A stretch of 27,541 nucleotides of DNA from an uncultured Candidatus Saccharibacteria bacterium (GCA_948623715.1 CAPHDI010000015.1:1-27541), one strand, 5' to 3'; counted from the stretch's first letter, positions 1 to 7,989 are shown. The notes: generated from the sequence alone by a model not told the origin. Program-made: numbers and translations.

Positions 1-78
1 ATCGGAGTGTCTATCTCTCCTACACTTCCTGCTGGAGAATATTCTACTACTGTTACTATTACCGCGGTGAATAACTAA
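1..78 (+). CDS. C-terminal end of a secreted or surface protein (partial)
   Basis: The first frame is open from the window edge to TAA at 76-78 and gives 25 residues ending PAGEYSTTVTITAVNN. This alternating hydrophobic and Thr/Ser pattern is the closing strand of an Ig-like or beta-sandwich domain. It resembles the end of the N-terminal beta domain of the surface protein at 14319-16454 (ESGHYKTSVQLSLTAS). The protein ends without an LPxTG anchor or membrane segment. The function of the whole protein cannot be judged from this fragment. Confidence 0.6.
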   Translation: MGVSISPTLPAGEYSTTVTITAVNN

Positions 79-101
79 AAACAGACAACCAAAAAATAAG
101 T

Positions 102-130
102 TTGACAATTTAACCAATCTATGCTACAAT
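102..130 (+). promoter_or_regulatory. Extended -10 promoter of the 207-926 gene
   Basis: TTGACA at 102-107 and TACAAT at 125-130 are separated by 17 bases, with TGC directly before the -10. Transcription should start near 137, giving a leader of about 70 bases. The promoters at 20269 and 24994 have the same architecture, and the one at 14036 has the same -10. Confidence 0.85.
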
Positions 131-145
131 GACAGTAGTATCCGG

Positions 146-173
146 TTTTTGATGCGCCAAAACGCCTCAAAAA
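146..173 (+). promoter_or_regulatory. Leader hairpin upstream of the 207-926 gene
   Basis: In the transcribed leader, 146-156 pairs with 163-173 (tttttga with tcaaaaa, gcg with cgc, one mismatch) around the loop 157-162. It ends about 20 bases before the Shine-Dalgarno sequence. It could stabilise the mRNA or regulate it; no known family was recognised. Confidence 0.45.
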
Positions 174-206
174 AGTCCTTTTCAAATCTATTTAGGAGAT
201 GAAGTC

Positions 207-926
207 ATGAAACGTAAACTCACCATCCACACTATCCTGGCCGCAATCCTCATCAGCACCACACTCCTATGCCTCTGCCCTGGCTGCGGTAAAAACCGCG
301 TTGAAATCCCCAGCATCACCATGGCCGAAATCAGCGAGCACCGCCCCACTTTCACCGCCGACAATCTGCCCAACTATGCCGTATTCAACTCCGTCGTCGA
401 TCATCCTATCATCGGTGACGAACGCCAGTTCGTCCGCGTCTACGACTCCGCCGGCAATGAATACATCGACTCCGTTGAACTACAACCCAACCAGCTCTAC
501 GAAGTCCGTATTTACTTCGTCAACGATGCCACCGATGCCAGCAAAAAGCTCATCAACACCTACTGTACTGCCAGCTTCCCTGACACTATCGCCCAGCAAG
601 GCAGCGCAGTAATCACCGGCGTCCTCAAATGCGACGCCGACACCTTCATCGTCCCCGAAAAGACTGACGACAGCATTAGTATCACCTGTAGTACGGAGCT
701 CTCCCTTAAATACGTCGTTAACTCCGCCCAACAATATTCCACCACCGGCACTAACAAGCTCGATTTCACCAAGATTGACCCCGAGGACCTCTTCGGCAAC
801 TATGCCAGCATCGGTTACCTGCGAAACGATTACAATAACACCGTCCTCTCCGGCACCGAGCCTCAGTATGTCACCTTTACTCTCTTTACCGAACCTACCG
901 CCAGTACCGACAGCTCCACCTCCTAA
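207..926 (+). CDS. Secreted or lipoprotein-like surface protein, paralogue of 8075-9052
   Basis: The 239-residue protein starts at ATG 207 after AGGAG at about 194-198. Residues 1-26 form a basic N-terminus and a hydrophobic core ending LCLCPGC, which looks like a weak lipobox with Cys27 as the candidate lipidated residue; the -3 position is not classical. Residues 47-110 (RPTFT, FNS, IGDER, FVR, YEV, IYF, NDA) match residues 33-97 of the LPETG protein at 8075-9052 motif by motif, so the two are paralogues with different anchoring. The tail is Thr/Ser-rich. The coding strand is very C-rich, as in other plus-strand genes. The gene is monocistronic with its own promoter and terminator. An envelope location is inferred; the function is unknown. 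Confidence 0.85.
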   Translation: MKRKLTIHTILAAILISTTLLCLCPGCGKNRVEIPSITMAEISEHRPTFTADNLPNYAVFNSVVDHPIIGDERQFVRVYDSAGNEYIDSVELQPNQLYEVRIYFVNDATDASKKLINTYCTASFPDTIAQQGSAVITGVLKCDADTFIVPEKTDDSISITCSTELSLKYVVNSAQQYSTTGTNKLDFTKIDPEDLFGNYASIGYLRNDYNNTVLSGTEPQYVTFTLFTEPTASTDSSTS

Positions 927-935
927 CAGCCCCAA

Positions 936-963
936 AGGCGCCCATCCCGGGCGCCTCTTTTTC
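936..963 (+). terminator. Intrinsic terminator of the 207-926 gene
   Basis: The 8-bp GC-rich stem aggcgccc/gggcgcct (936-943 with 949-956) is followed by tctttttc. RNase J converges from the other side and ends at 981, so the hairpin may partly serve both transcripts, although the minus side lacks a U-run. Confidence 0.88.
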
Positions 964-980
964 ATGACACAAAACAATCT

Positions 981-3161
981 TTACACCCGATTTATCACCG
1001 GAATCACAATCGGCGTATGTCCCGTCGCATCGAAGAGAATATGTGTCACATCCTCCTTAATTTCTTCCTTAAACGCCTTCATATCATCCACCGACAGCTT
1101 CTCTGTCCGTACCCGTAGATAATGCCGGATCTTCGCCACCAGTTCTTCCGAGTTATCGAGATAGATGAATGCCCGCGATACGATATCTGGCGTCTTCACT
1201 AGCCGATTATTTTTCTTCGACAGCGTCAGAACAATGATGAAGATTCCCTCTCGCGAGATGTGGATCCGGTCTTTCACCACCGCCTCATGCACCGGCTTGT
1301 CCGCATCATCAAACAGTTTATTCCCGACGTGGATCCGCCCGTTCTTCCGAATCGTCTGATCCGGCATTAGCTCGACAATATCACCATCGTCCGTCACCAG
1401 GATCCGGTCTTGCTTCATTCCAATGACATTCTCTGCCATCTCTGCGTTATGCTCCAACATATAGAACTCACCGTGATACGGCACATAATTCGTCGGATGC
1501 AACCTTTGCACGAATTCCACATGATCTTCAAAATACGCATGCCCAGAAAGGTGCAACGGCCCCAGATTCGTAATATGCGTCTTCCCATTCTGAATCACTT
1601 CCGCACCCTCGCGCAGCAATCCGTCCACTGTATTCACCACATGCGGCTCATTCCCCGGAATCGGGTTCGACGAGAACACGATTACATCTGTCGATTTAAT
1701 CTTGATATACTTATGCGCCCCTGACACCATCCGATTCAAGACCGCATTTAGCTCACCTTGCGACCCCGTACAGACTACCGTCACCTTATCATCCGGCAGC
1801 TTCACGATATCTTCCATCTTCATGATCGTATCTTTCGGAATCTTGATCACGCCCGTCTTCAGCGCCACCTCGACGTTATTAATCATCGAGAAGCCCGCGA
1901 ACGCCACTTTCCGCCCCCGCTTCGCTGCCTCATTCAACACTAATTCAATACGCTTGATCTGACTTGAGAAACACGACACGATCACTCGCCCGTTTGCATA
2001 GTGATCCATCACTCGCCCGAGATTATCGCCCACGTCATATTCCGAATGCGGATGTCGCCCCGGCGAGTCAATATTCGTCGACTCATTCACCAGCATCGCG
2101 ATTCCTTCTTTCTTCACAATTTCATCAATCCGCTCGTAATCCGTCTGCACCCCCAGCGGCTTCTCTTCCCGCCGCCAATCTCCCGAAAAGTAAATTACTC
2201 CATTCGGCGTCCTTACTACGATCGCCGTATTCCCCGGAATCGAGTGCAGCGTATGAATAAACTCCACGCTCAGATGCTCACTGACTTTAATCACTTCGTG
2301 CTTAAACGGATCCACTGGCTGATAATTCAGCTCTGGCACATCGTCCAGCTCCGACATCTGCCGTTGAATCATCCCGATCGTAAATGCCGTCGCATAAATC
2401 GGCGTCAGCGGATTAAACTTCGGCAACAAATGCCGACACGCCCCGATATGATCAAGGTGCGCATGCGTGAAACAAATCGCCTTTATTTTATCCTTATTAT
2501 CTTCAAGATACTGGATGTCTGGCACCATATAGTTTACCCCCGGATAGTCCGCCCCCGCAAACAGCGACCCCATATCAATAATCACAATCTCGCCTTTATA
2601 TTCGATGATTGTCATGTTTTTACCGATACCAAACTCCCCAACACCACCCATCGGAATCACTCGCACCGCCTCCGGATCTGGCCGCGCCGCTCTCAGCTGC
2701 GCATTCGTCACCTGATTACCATTATACCCGTTATAACGGCTCTTATTTACTGGTACCCCAATGATATGCTGCGTCGCCTGCGCATTCACGTCCTGCGAAA
2801 GCATCCGCTGATGATGCACCATCTCCCCCTTACGCACCGACACGCCGAGACCGACTTTTTTGCTCACGCTATTTTGCGTTTTAGAGCCATTTCCAGCCCC
2901 TTTAGCACTACCTTTTCCGCGCACTGCGGTAGGACGGCCCCCTGATTTTCCAGAGGCCTTCCCGGGCTTCTGCGTAGCCTTAGCGGCCGTTTTAGCGGCA
3001 TTATTTTTGTGCTTCACGAGTTTCGCATCTTTCCCGCCCTCCGCGAAATTCGAGTTAAAATTCCGCTTCTGCGATTCTTCAAATTGTTTCTTTATATCTG
3101 GCAAGCGCTCATCACGCATTTTCATCAAGCGTGCGCGCCGCTCTACTTCTTTACTATTCAT
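981..3161 (-). CDS. rnj: Ribonuclease J with a long basic N-terminal extension
   Basis: A 726-residue metallo-beta-lactamase/beta-CASP ribonuclease. RNase J enzymes process and degrade RNA in the cytoplasm with 5'-3' exonuclease and endonuclease activity. The core begins at about residue 167 (VRVIPMGGVGE). The zinc motif HAHLDH is at 233-238. The beta-CASP and later conserved elements include SGHA and HGEFYMLEHNAEMA. The first 165 residues are unusual: rich in Lys, Ala, Gly and Ser, low in complexity, and probably disordered and RNA-binding. Typical RNase J starts almost directly at the core. The start ATG at 3161 follows an AGAGG-type Shine-Dalgarno sequence and there is a promoter at 3212-3240. 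The gene is converged on by 207-926. Confidence 0.95.
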   Translation of the reverse strand: MNSKEVERRARLMKMRDERLPDIKKQFEESQKRNFNSNFAEGGKDAKLVKHKNNAAKTAAKATQKPGKASGKSGGRPTAVRGKGSAKGAGNGSKTQNSVSKKVGLGVSVRKGEMVHHQRMLSQDVNAQATQHIIGVPVNKSRYNGYNGNQVTNAQLRAARPDPEAVRVIPMGGVGEFGIGKNMTIIEYKGEIVIIDMGSLFAGADYPGVNYMVPDIQYLEDNKDKIKAICFTHAHLDHIGACRHLLPKFNPLTPIYATAFTIGMIQRQMSELDDVPELNYQPVDPFKHEVIKVSEHLSVEFIHTLHSIPGNTAIVVRTPNGVIYFSGDWRREEKPLGVQTDYERIDEIVKKEGIAMLVNESTNIDSPGRHPHSEYDVGDNLGRVMDHYANGRVIVSCFSSQIKRIELVLNEAAKRGRKVAFAGFSMINNVEVALKTGVIKIPKDTIMKMEDIVKLPDDKVTVVCTGSQGELNAVLNRMVSGAHKYIKIKSTDVIVFSSNPIPGNEPHVVNTVDGLLREGAEVIQNGKTHITNLGPLHLSGHAYFEDHVEFVQRLHPTNYVPYHGEFYMLEHNAEMAENVIGMKQDRILVTDDGDIVELMPDQTIRKNGRIHVGNKLFDDADKPVHEAVVKDRIHISREGIFIIVLTLSKKNNRLVKTPDIVSRAFIYLDNSEELVAKIRHYLRVRTEKLSVDDMKAFKEEIKEDVTHILFDATGHTPIVIPVINRV

Positions 3162-3211
3162 ATTTTCCTCTTTAAGTTATCTAATCCCCCCAAGTCTTAT
3201 CAGATACCCCT

Positions 3212-3240
3212 ATTATACCAAACTTACCGCCAAAACACAA
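3212..3240 (-). promoter_or_regulatory. Promoter of the RNase J gene
   Basis: Reading the minus strand, TTGTGT (3235-3240) and TATAAT (3212-3217) are 17 bases apart, with TGG before the -10. The short leader contains a possible hairpin, tatctgat with attagata, before the Shine-Dalgarno site. Confidence 0.75.
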
Positions 3241-3292
3241 GCCTAAATCCCCACTTTTCCGCCTCCACCCCTATAAAATATCACAAATCCAT

Positions 3293-3319
3293 AAAAAATC
3301 CCCGACCACTCTGATCGGG
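3293..3319 (-). terminator. Intrinsic terminator after the 3340-4080 gene
   Basis: On the minus strand cccgatca pairs with tggtcggg (3312-3319 with 3301-3308, one G-U pair), followed by a T6 run (complement of 3293-3298). It isolates the gene from RNase J. Confidence 0.85.
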
Positions 3320-3339
3320 AAACGGTATTTTGACCACCG

Positions 3340-4080
3340 CTAAGGCTTCGCCAGCAGGACGTACTTCGCCGGCATCAAGCCATAGCAGAGGCAATCTTGC
3401 GGAGCTTCCGGCCACACCCCCGGCCATATCACTGGCACCAGCAGACGCCCGAGATGCTCGTAATCCCTACAAGCCGCCACCAGCGCCACGCCCCGACTCA
3501 CGATCCCGTACAAACCGCCCGCACGTAGATCCAGCGGTTGCTCGAAGGTCACTTCCATTCCGCACGAATCGTCACCAGCCGGCGCCAGCAACGGCAACCC
3601 CAGAGTCTTGTCGTTCGCTTGAAACTTTTCATCTTGGCCTCTCGCACGCGATAAATCTCTCGCTGCTTCCGTTTTTATCCCCAACGAACAAACCGTACTC
3701 CGGAAATATTTCTCGTCATACCCCGTAAAGCACGCATCCGCCGGCTTCAGCAGTTTGATATGCGTGTTGAAGCTTCCGATCGTCTCCATCTCGCGGATCA
3801 GCGCCCGGCTGTTCGTGTCCAGCATCCAACCCACGCAGATCTCGAATTTTTTCTCCCCCTGAGGCTCCGCCAGAGATTTCGGTACTGCCTTCAGCACTTT
3901 TTTCGCTTCCGACCCCAGCCCCGTCTTCACCGGCGTTTCGCAGTATTCGATATACTCCGCCACGCCGATATCTGCATCCGTGATAAACAGGTTGTCCGGC
4001 AACAGATTCAACAATCTTCCCGTTGCCCGGATCACCTTATCTTGCCGTTGATCCAAAACTTTTACCCCCAGTTTCTTCAA
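3340..4080 (-). CDS. Unrecognised protein with TTG start
   Basis: An open frame of 246 residues. I recognise no family. It contains a motif-like stretch LLPDNLFITDADIGVAEYIE at about 26-45, several scattered cysteines and no signal peptide or membrane span, so it is probably cytosolic. The frame has a TGA five codons before TTG 4080, so TTG is the longest possible start; the Shine-Dalgarno match is poor. The gene has its own promoter (4137-4165) and terminator (3293-3319), which supports it being real. A frameshifted or shortened 5' end cannot be excluded because a nearby ATG in another frame closes after 19 codons. Confidence 0.7.
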   Translation of the reverse strand: MKKLGVKVLDQRQDKVIRATGRLLNLLPDNLFITDADIGVAEYIEYCETPVKTGLGSEAKKVLKAVPKSLAEPQGEKKFEICVGWMLDTNSRALIREMETIGSFNTHIKLLKPADACFTGYDEKYFRSTVCSLGIKTEAARDLSRARGQDEKFQANDKTLGLPLLAPAGDDSCGMEVTFEQPLDLRAGGLYGIVSRGVALVAACRDYEHLGRLLVPVIWPGVWPEAPQDCLCYGLMPAKYVLLAKP

Positions 4081-4136
4081 AATACCAGTTTTTCATTAAG
4101 TTACCAGAGCTACAGCCCCCTTCCTCTCGATAACTT

Positions 4137-4165
4137 ATTCTATCATCTTTCCTCCAAAAAGTCCA
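4137..4165 (-). promoter_or_regulatory. Promoter of the 3340-4080 gene
   Basis: On the minus strand TGGACT (4160-4165) and TAGAAT (4137-4142) are separated by 17 bases, with TGA before the -10. The roughly 50-base leader can fold (aagtta with taactt) just upstream of the TTG start. Confidence 0.6.
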
Positions 4166-4219
4166 CCTTCGTCCAGAGAAGCCCCTTCGCAGCAAATCCG
4201 CCCACACCCACGGAAAAAC

Positions 4220-5083
4220 TTAGTCCTTCGTAAAACTCTCCAACAGTCTCCGGAATTCTGTATCGTCTTTCGTCGAGAAAGTCACACTTCGCCCCCGGAT
4301 TTTCACTTCGCAATTATATTCCCGGCTCAGTTTCGCCTCTTCCTTCAGATACTCATTCGCCTTGATCGCCTTCACCGAGCTTTTCTTCTTATTTTCCGCC
4401 ACATATTGCTCAACCTTCCGCGCCGACCAGCCCCCTTCGATCATCTTCGGCAAAATCTCATGAATAATCTCCGGCTCCAGCGAGATCAGCGGCCGCATCG
4501 GTCCCTCCATCAGATTATGCTCCTGCATCGCCACCTTCGCCTCTTCCGGCAATTTCAGTAATCGCATCGTATTCACAATACTTGCACTACTTTTCCCAAC
4601 CCGTTTTCCAATCTCTTCATTCGTCAGATTAAACTGTTCTTTCAGTTTCGCATACGCTGTTGCCAGCTCGATCGGATTAAGGTCTTCTCGCTGCGCATTT
4701 TCAATAATCGATAATTCCAACTTATTCTGCGCATCCAGTGTCCGCACGATCGCTGGGATTGTCGTCTTTCCCGCTAGTTTCGACGCCCGCCACCGTCGCT
4801 CCCCCGCCACGATCTGGTATTTCTTCCCCGTCTTTACTACCACGATCGGCTGCAATACACCATGCTCACTAATCGAATCCGCCAGCTCCTGCAATGCCGC
4901 CTTATTAAACTCTTTCCGCGGCTGGTCCTCATCTCGAATTACTTCCTCGATATCTAGCTCGACTAGTTTACTAACCTTCGCATCCTCCGTACTTGTCGGA
5001 TCAAACGCCTCGTCTACCAAGTCCGTCGGGATCAGACTCTCAAATCCTCGCCCTAGACCCTTTCCTTTCTTTCCTAATGCCAT
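4220..5083 (-). CDS. parB: Chromosome-partitioning protein ParB
   Basis: ParB/Spo0J-family DNA-binding CTP-switch protein, which loads at parS sites near the origin and acts with ParA in chromosome segregation. The start LGRGFESLIP, the GERRWRA nucleotide-binding motif, IENAQREDLNPIE and the helix-turn-helix region NEEIGKRVGKSSASIVN are all visible. The C-terminal segment carries the dimerisation region. Two ATGs are possible, at 5089 and 5083. The GGGGGGAG ribosome site directly abuts the first and stands 6 bases before the second, so 5083 (287 residues) is preferred. However, 5089 overlaps the stop of a small upstream frame as ATGA. The gene follows parA. No classical parS palindrome was seen nearby. 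Confidence 0.95.
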   Translation of the reverse strand: MALGKKGKGLGRGFESLIPTDLVDEAFDPTSTEDAKVSKLVELDIEEVIRDEDQPRKEFNKAALQELADSISEHGVLQPIVVVKTGKKYQIVAGERRWRASKLAGKTTIPAIVRTLDAQNKLELSIIENAQREDLNPIELATAYAKLKEQFNLTNEEIGKRVGKSSASIVNTMRLLKLPEEAKVAMQEHNLMEGPMRPLISLEPEIIHEILPKMIEGGWSARKVEQYVAENKKKSSVKAIKANEYLKEEAKLSREYNCEVKIRGRSVTFSTKDDTEFRRLLESFTKD

Positions 5084-5085
5084 TA

Positions 5086-5145
5086 TCATCTCCCCCCTCG
5101 CAGATCTCGACCGTCTCGCAAAACCTGCAAATTCCGTAATTCCAT
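5086..5145 (-). CDS. Possible 19-residue leader peptide between parA and parB
   Basis: A short frame, MELRNLQVLRDGRDLRGGR, begins at ATG 5145. It is preceded by GTGGAGG at the right distance and starts only 14 bases after the parA stop. Its TGA overlaps the first parB ATG as ATGA. Translational coupling of parB to this frame is an inference. It could also be a chance frame under a strong ribosome site. Confidence 0.35.
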   Translation of the reverse strand: MELRNLQVLRDGRDLRGGR

Positions 5146-5159
5146 CACAACCTCCACTT

Positions 5160-5927
5160 TTATCTACCCGTCCTTTCCTCTACTTCTCGCGCAAATTCCT
5201 TATACGCCTTCGCCCCCTTACTAAACTTATCATACGCCCCCACTGGCACACCATGACTCGGCGCCTCCGCCACCCGCACATTCCGCGGAATCATCGTCTC
5301 AAACACTTTATCTTTAAAATACTTTCGCACTTCTTCCAATACTTCTATGCTCAGACTCGTCCGCTTATCATACATCGTCGCCACCACTCCGAGTAGTTTC
5401 AGCTGCGGATTCAGCGCTTTCTTCACCATCGCCATACTTTCTAGCAGCTGTGCCACCCCTTCTAGCGCATAAAACTCCGTCTGCACCGGCAATATCAGAT
5501 AATCCGCCGCTGTCATACAGTTTACCGTCATCAGCGACAAGCTCGGCGGTGTGTCGATCACGATATAATCATAATTCTTCCGCACACTATCAATCGCCCG
5601 CTTCATAATTGTAAATTTTTGCTTCAAGTTATTCATCTCGACTTCCGCATTCGCCAGCTGCGTCGTCGTCGGCGCTATATCAAAATTCTTAAATTCCGTC
5701 GGTTGTATTATCTCCGCCAGCGGTATCGCCTCAATCATCACTTCTGTCAGGCTAGCTTCTAGTTCATCTTTATCAATCCCCAATCCCCCCGAGGCGTTTC
5801 CCTGCGGGTCTGCGTCGATCAGCAAAACACGATTCTTATCTTTCGCCAAGAAATACGCCAAATTCACCGTCGTCGTCGTCTTGCCTACGCCACCCTTTTG
5901 ATTCGTAATACATATCACCTTCGCCAT
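5160..5927 (-). CDS. parA: Chromosome-partitioning ATPase ParA (Soj family)
   Basis: A P-loop ATPase of the MinD/ParA class that works with ParB in DNA segregation. The deviant Walker A motif KGGVGKTT lies near the N-terminus, the Walker B-like stretch YIVIDTPPSLS is present, and the length of 255 residues is typical. The frame extends to an ATG at 5939, but that ATG overlaps the TATAAT box at 5938-5943. The fifth codon, ATG 5927, begins MAKVICITNQKGG, the expected ParA start. It lies just after the predicted transcription start, so the mRNA is probably leaderless or nearly so. There is no Shine-Dalgarno site. parB follows. Confidence 0.96.
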   Translation of the reverse strand: MAKVICITNQKGGVGKTTTTVNLAYFLAKDKNRVLLIDADPQGNASGGLGIDKDELEASLTEVMIEAIPLAEIIQPTEFKNFDIAPTTTQLANAEVEMNNLKQKFTIMKRAIDSVRKNYDYIVIDTPPSLSLMTVNCMTAADYLILPVQTEFYALEGVAQLLESMAMVKKALNPQLKLLGVVATMYDKRTSLSIEVLEEVRKYFKDKVFETMIPRNVRVAEAPSHGVPVGAYDKFSKGAKAYKEFAREVEERTGR

Positions 5928-5937
5928 AACTATTACC

Positions 5938-5943
5938 ATTATA
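5938..5943 (-). promoter_or_regulatory. Extended -10 promoter of parA (leaderless type)
   Basis: The minus strand reads TGC-TATAAT. The -10 ends 11 bases before the ParA ATG at 5927, so transcription should begin within about four bases of the start codon. No good -35 was found at 17 bases. The upstream half lies in the 3' end of the glycosyltransferase gene. Confidence 0.7.
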
Positions 5944-5951
5944 GCATGATT

Positions 5952-7544
5952 CTAGTACAAATAATACAAATCCGCCGCATTCAACCGGAATATATACTCT
6001 TGCTCCACGAGACCTGTCACCTCTTTGACCGTATCGAGATATTCCTGGTTATCATATCCATAATTCGCTATCACGACCAGCCCCTTCGCGAGATCCCGCG
6101 TCTCCAACACTTTCTCAAAATCTTCCGCCGTATACTCCTGCTCCGACATAATATACGACCAGTCCGCTATCGTAAATAGTAAAATATCATCCAAGAACCG
6201 ATTATTCCCCACATCATAAATATACAATAGCGGTACATCTTTATGCTCCTCAACAAATTCCGTCGCCGTCGCCCATTTCGAGTACTCCGTCCCCGGTTCG
6301 ATCCCCATCGGCAGCGGCAAAATCGCCGTCACCGCCAGCACTATCGCCATGATGATATTCCGCCATTTCTCCGAGCATGCTAATTCCAATAACTTATACA
6401 GCCCGAACATCACCACCACAAACATCAGCCCGCAAATCGCATCCATATACCGAATATCCGTATACGGCGACGCAATCGCCACGATCACAAAGTACGCCAG
6501 CACCGGCCACAGCAACGTCTTAAAATATCCGTCTTGTCGCCTATCTACCTCCAGTTTCTTACCCCGCCTCACCCCATAAATCGCCAATACAAACATCGCA
6601 ATCAATATCACTGGCAACATATAGTGAAATACATTCAGCGTCACCACCCCCGCGAAAATCCCCACTTGCTCCCCCAGCTTCGAGAAATTCGTCAGATTGC
6701 TAATCGCTCCCTGTCCGCGATAGCCGAAGAATAGATGTTTAATCGACCACGGCCAGATAATCAGCGACACTACGCCCGCCCCCGCCTGCGCGCCCAGATA
6801 CGCCCAGAACTCCTTCCACCGTTTATTTCGCAAATATCGCACCGCCACTACAATAAACATCGGCACGATGAAAAACAGGAAGTAATACTGCGTCAAGAAC
6901 CCCAGCAACGTCGTCATACCGATCCCCGCCAAGAGCTTCGGATTCACCCTCTTCGTATCAAATAATCTCAAATGCAGATACGCCGAAATCGTCACCCACA
7001 TCGTCAACAGCGCATACATCCGTATATAAATCACTGTATTTATCGCCGCAATCGTCACGCTCGCCGCCAAAGTCAGCACAAACGCCTCCACCAAGCGATT
7101 CTTCTCATCTCCCAGCAGCTTCTCTACGATCAGATACAGGAACACTGCCTCCACCGCAAACACGATGATATTCAATATAATCCCTGTCCACTTTGTAAAC
7201 TCCCCTGGCGTCAGCTCCATCCCCAACCTTAATAGCAGATAGAACAAAGGCGGGTGCACATCGTCCCGCTGATTATTGTATACCACCGCGAAATCCCCCT
7301 GCTCATCCTCATTCACCACCAGATAATTTTCATAATATTCCGCATCATGCCAATGATTCATGAAATCTTCATTTTCCAAGATCTCCGTCCGTGGATAATT
7401 CGCCAGTCCATACGAATACGCCTCGTCCATATGAATATAATTCTTCCCCATCCCCGCGATAATATAAACCACCGATTGAATAATAATCACTAGCGCAATC
7501 CAAAACGCCTTCGACTTCGCTAGCTTCCTCAGAAAATCCTTCAT
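5952..7544 (-). CDS. GT-C fold membrane glycosyltransferase (PMT/ArnT-like, GT39-type)
   Basis: A 530-residue polytopic membrane protein, probably transferring a sugar from a polyprenyl-phosphate donor at the outer face of the membrane. The first span at about 14-31 is followed by HMDEAYSYG with the acidic pair D40-E41, as in GT-C enzymes. DDVHPPLFYLLLRL (D94, D95, HPP 97-99) is the luminal-loop motif of the PMT/ArnT group. About ten further hydrophobic spans follow. The C-terminal region is a soluble domain. The frame extends to ATG 7553, but that codon lies in the -10 box; ATG 7544 fits a leaderless transcript. The acceptor (wall polymer or surface protein) is unknown. Confidence 0.85.
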   Translation of the reverse strand: MKDFLRKLAKSKAFWIALVIIIQSVVYIIAGMGKNYIHMDEAYSYGLANYPRTEILENEDFMNHWHDAEYYENYLVVNEDEQGDFAVVYNNQRDDVHPPLFYLLLRLGMELTPGEFTKWTGIILNIIVFAVEAVFLYLIVEKLLGDEKNRLVEAFVLTLAASVTIAAINTVIYIRMYALLTMWVTISAYLHLRLFDTKRVNPKLLAGIGMTTLLGFLTQYYFLFFIVPMFIVVAVRYLRNKRWKEFWAYLGAQAGAGVVSLIIWPWSIKHLFFGYRGQGAISNLTNFSKLGEQVGIFAGVVTLNVFHYMLPVILIAMFVLAIYGVRRGKKLEVDRRQDGYFKTLLWPVLAYFVIVAIASPYTDIRYMDAICGLMFVVVMFGLYKLLELACSEKWRNIIMAIVLAVTAILPLPMGIEPGTEYSKWATATEFVEEHKDVPLLYIYDVGNNRFLDDILLFTIADWSYIMSEQEYTAEDFEKVLETRDLAKGLVVIANYGYDNQEYLDTVKEVTGLVEQEYIFRLNAADLYYLY

Positions 7545-7551
7545 TACTTCC

Positions 7552-7557
7552 ATTATA
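7552..7557 (-). promoter_or_regulatory. Extended -10 promoter of the glycosyltransferase gene (leaderless)
   Basis: The minus strand reads TGG-TATAAT with the ATG at 7544 beginning 7 bases after the box. It fires back to back with the rplU promoter at 7566-7593, so the two compete for the same 45 bases. Confidence 0.72.
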
Positions 7558-7565
7558 CCACACTC

Positions 7566-7593
7566 TTGTTTTTTCTGAAAAGTATGCTAAAAT
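7566..7593 (+). promoter_or_regulatory. Promoter of rplU
   Basis: TTGTTT (7566-7571) and TAAAAT (7588-7593) are 16 bases apart, with TGC before the -10. The ribosome site AAGGGAAAA precedes ATG 7626. Confidence 0.8.
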
Positions 7594-7625
7594 GTACTAC
7601 AGATATCAATAATTAAGGGAAAATT

Positions 7626-7934
7626 ATGAAAAAAGCAGTTATTCTCGTCGGCGGTAAGCAATATCTCGTCGAAGAGAAAGAGACCCTCCGGGTGGACCTC
7701 CTTCCGGCAGGCACAAAAGAGCTCGAAACTGATGCTTTACTTGTAATTGATGGCGACAAAATCTCTGTCGGTACGCCAGAAGTCAAGGGTGTAAAAGTTT
7801 CAGCCAAAGTCGTAGAGGAAAAGATCGCCGGCGAAAAAGTCCGCGTTATCCGCTACCATTCTAAGAAGCGTGTCCACAAAGAGACTGGCCACCGCCAGAA
7901 ATACTCTCTTATCGAGATCACTTCCATCAAATAG
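7626..7934 (+). CDS. rplU: 50S ribosomal protein bL21
   Basis: A 102-residue protein matching bL21 along its length, with the N-terminal KKAVILVGGKQYLVEE and the C-terminal KKRVHKETGHRQKYSLIEIT. bL21 binds 23S rRNA in the large subunit. The length is normal. It has its own promoter and terminator. The usual partner rpmA (bL27) does not follow; the next gene is convergent. Its codon use is less C-ended than other plus-strand genes, as expected of a highly expressed conserved gene. Confidence 0.97.
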   Translation: MKKAVILVGGKQYLVEEKETLRVDLLPAGTKELETDALLVIDGDKISVGTPEVKGVKVSAKVVEEKIAGEKVRVIRYHSKKRVHKETGHRQKYSLIEITSIK

Positions 7935-7935
7935 C

Positions 7936-7963
7936 ATAAGTCCCCGCAAGGGGACTTATTTTT
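7936..7963 (+). terminator. Intrinsic terminator of rplU
   Basis: A perfect 10-bp stem ataagtcccc/ggggacttat (7936-7945 with 7950-7959) with a GCAA tetraloop, followed by a T-rich tail. It begins one base after the stop codon. Confidence 0.93.
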
Positions 7964-7989
7964 ACACGCCAAACTATCACTCATTAGCA

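Noticed and set aside
2001..2945. 314-codon plus-strand frame opposite RNase J.
   Set aside because: Composition (His/Arg/Pro/Ile-rich) and position show it is the antisense shadow of a well-supported gene. The same holds for 18433-19155 opposite ileS, 22166-23035 opposite ftsZ, and 20544-21197 opposite the lysozyme-like gene.
5090..5159. parS site between parA and parB.
   Set aside because: No TGTTTCACGTGAAACA-like palindrome is present here or near the genes.
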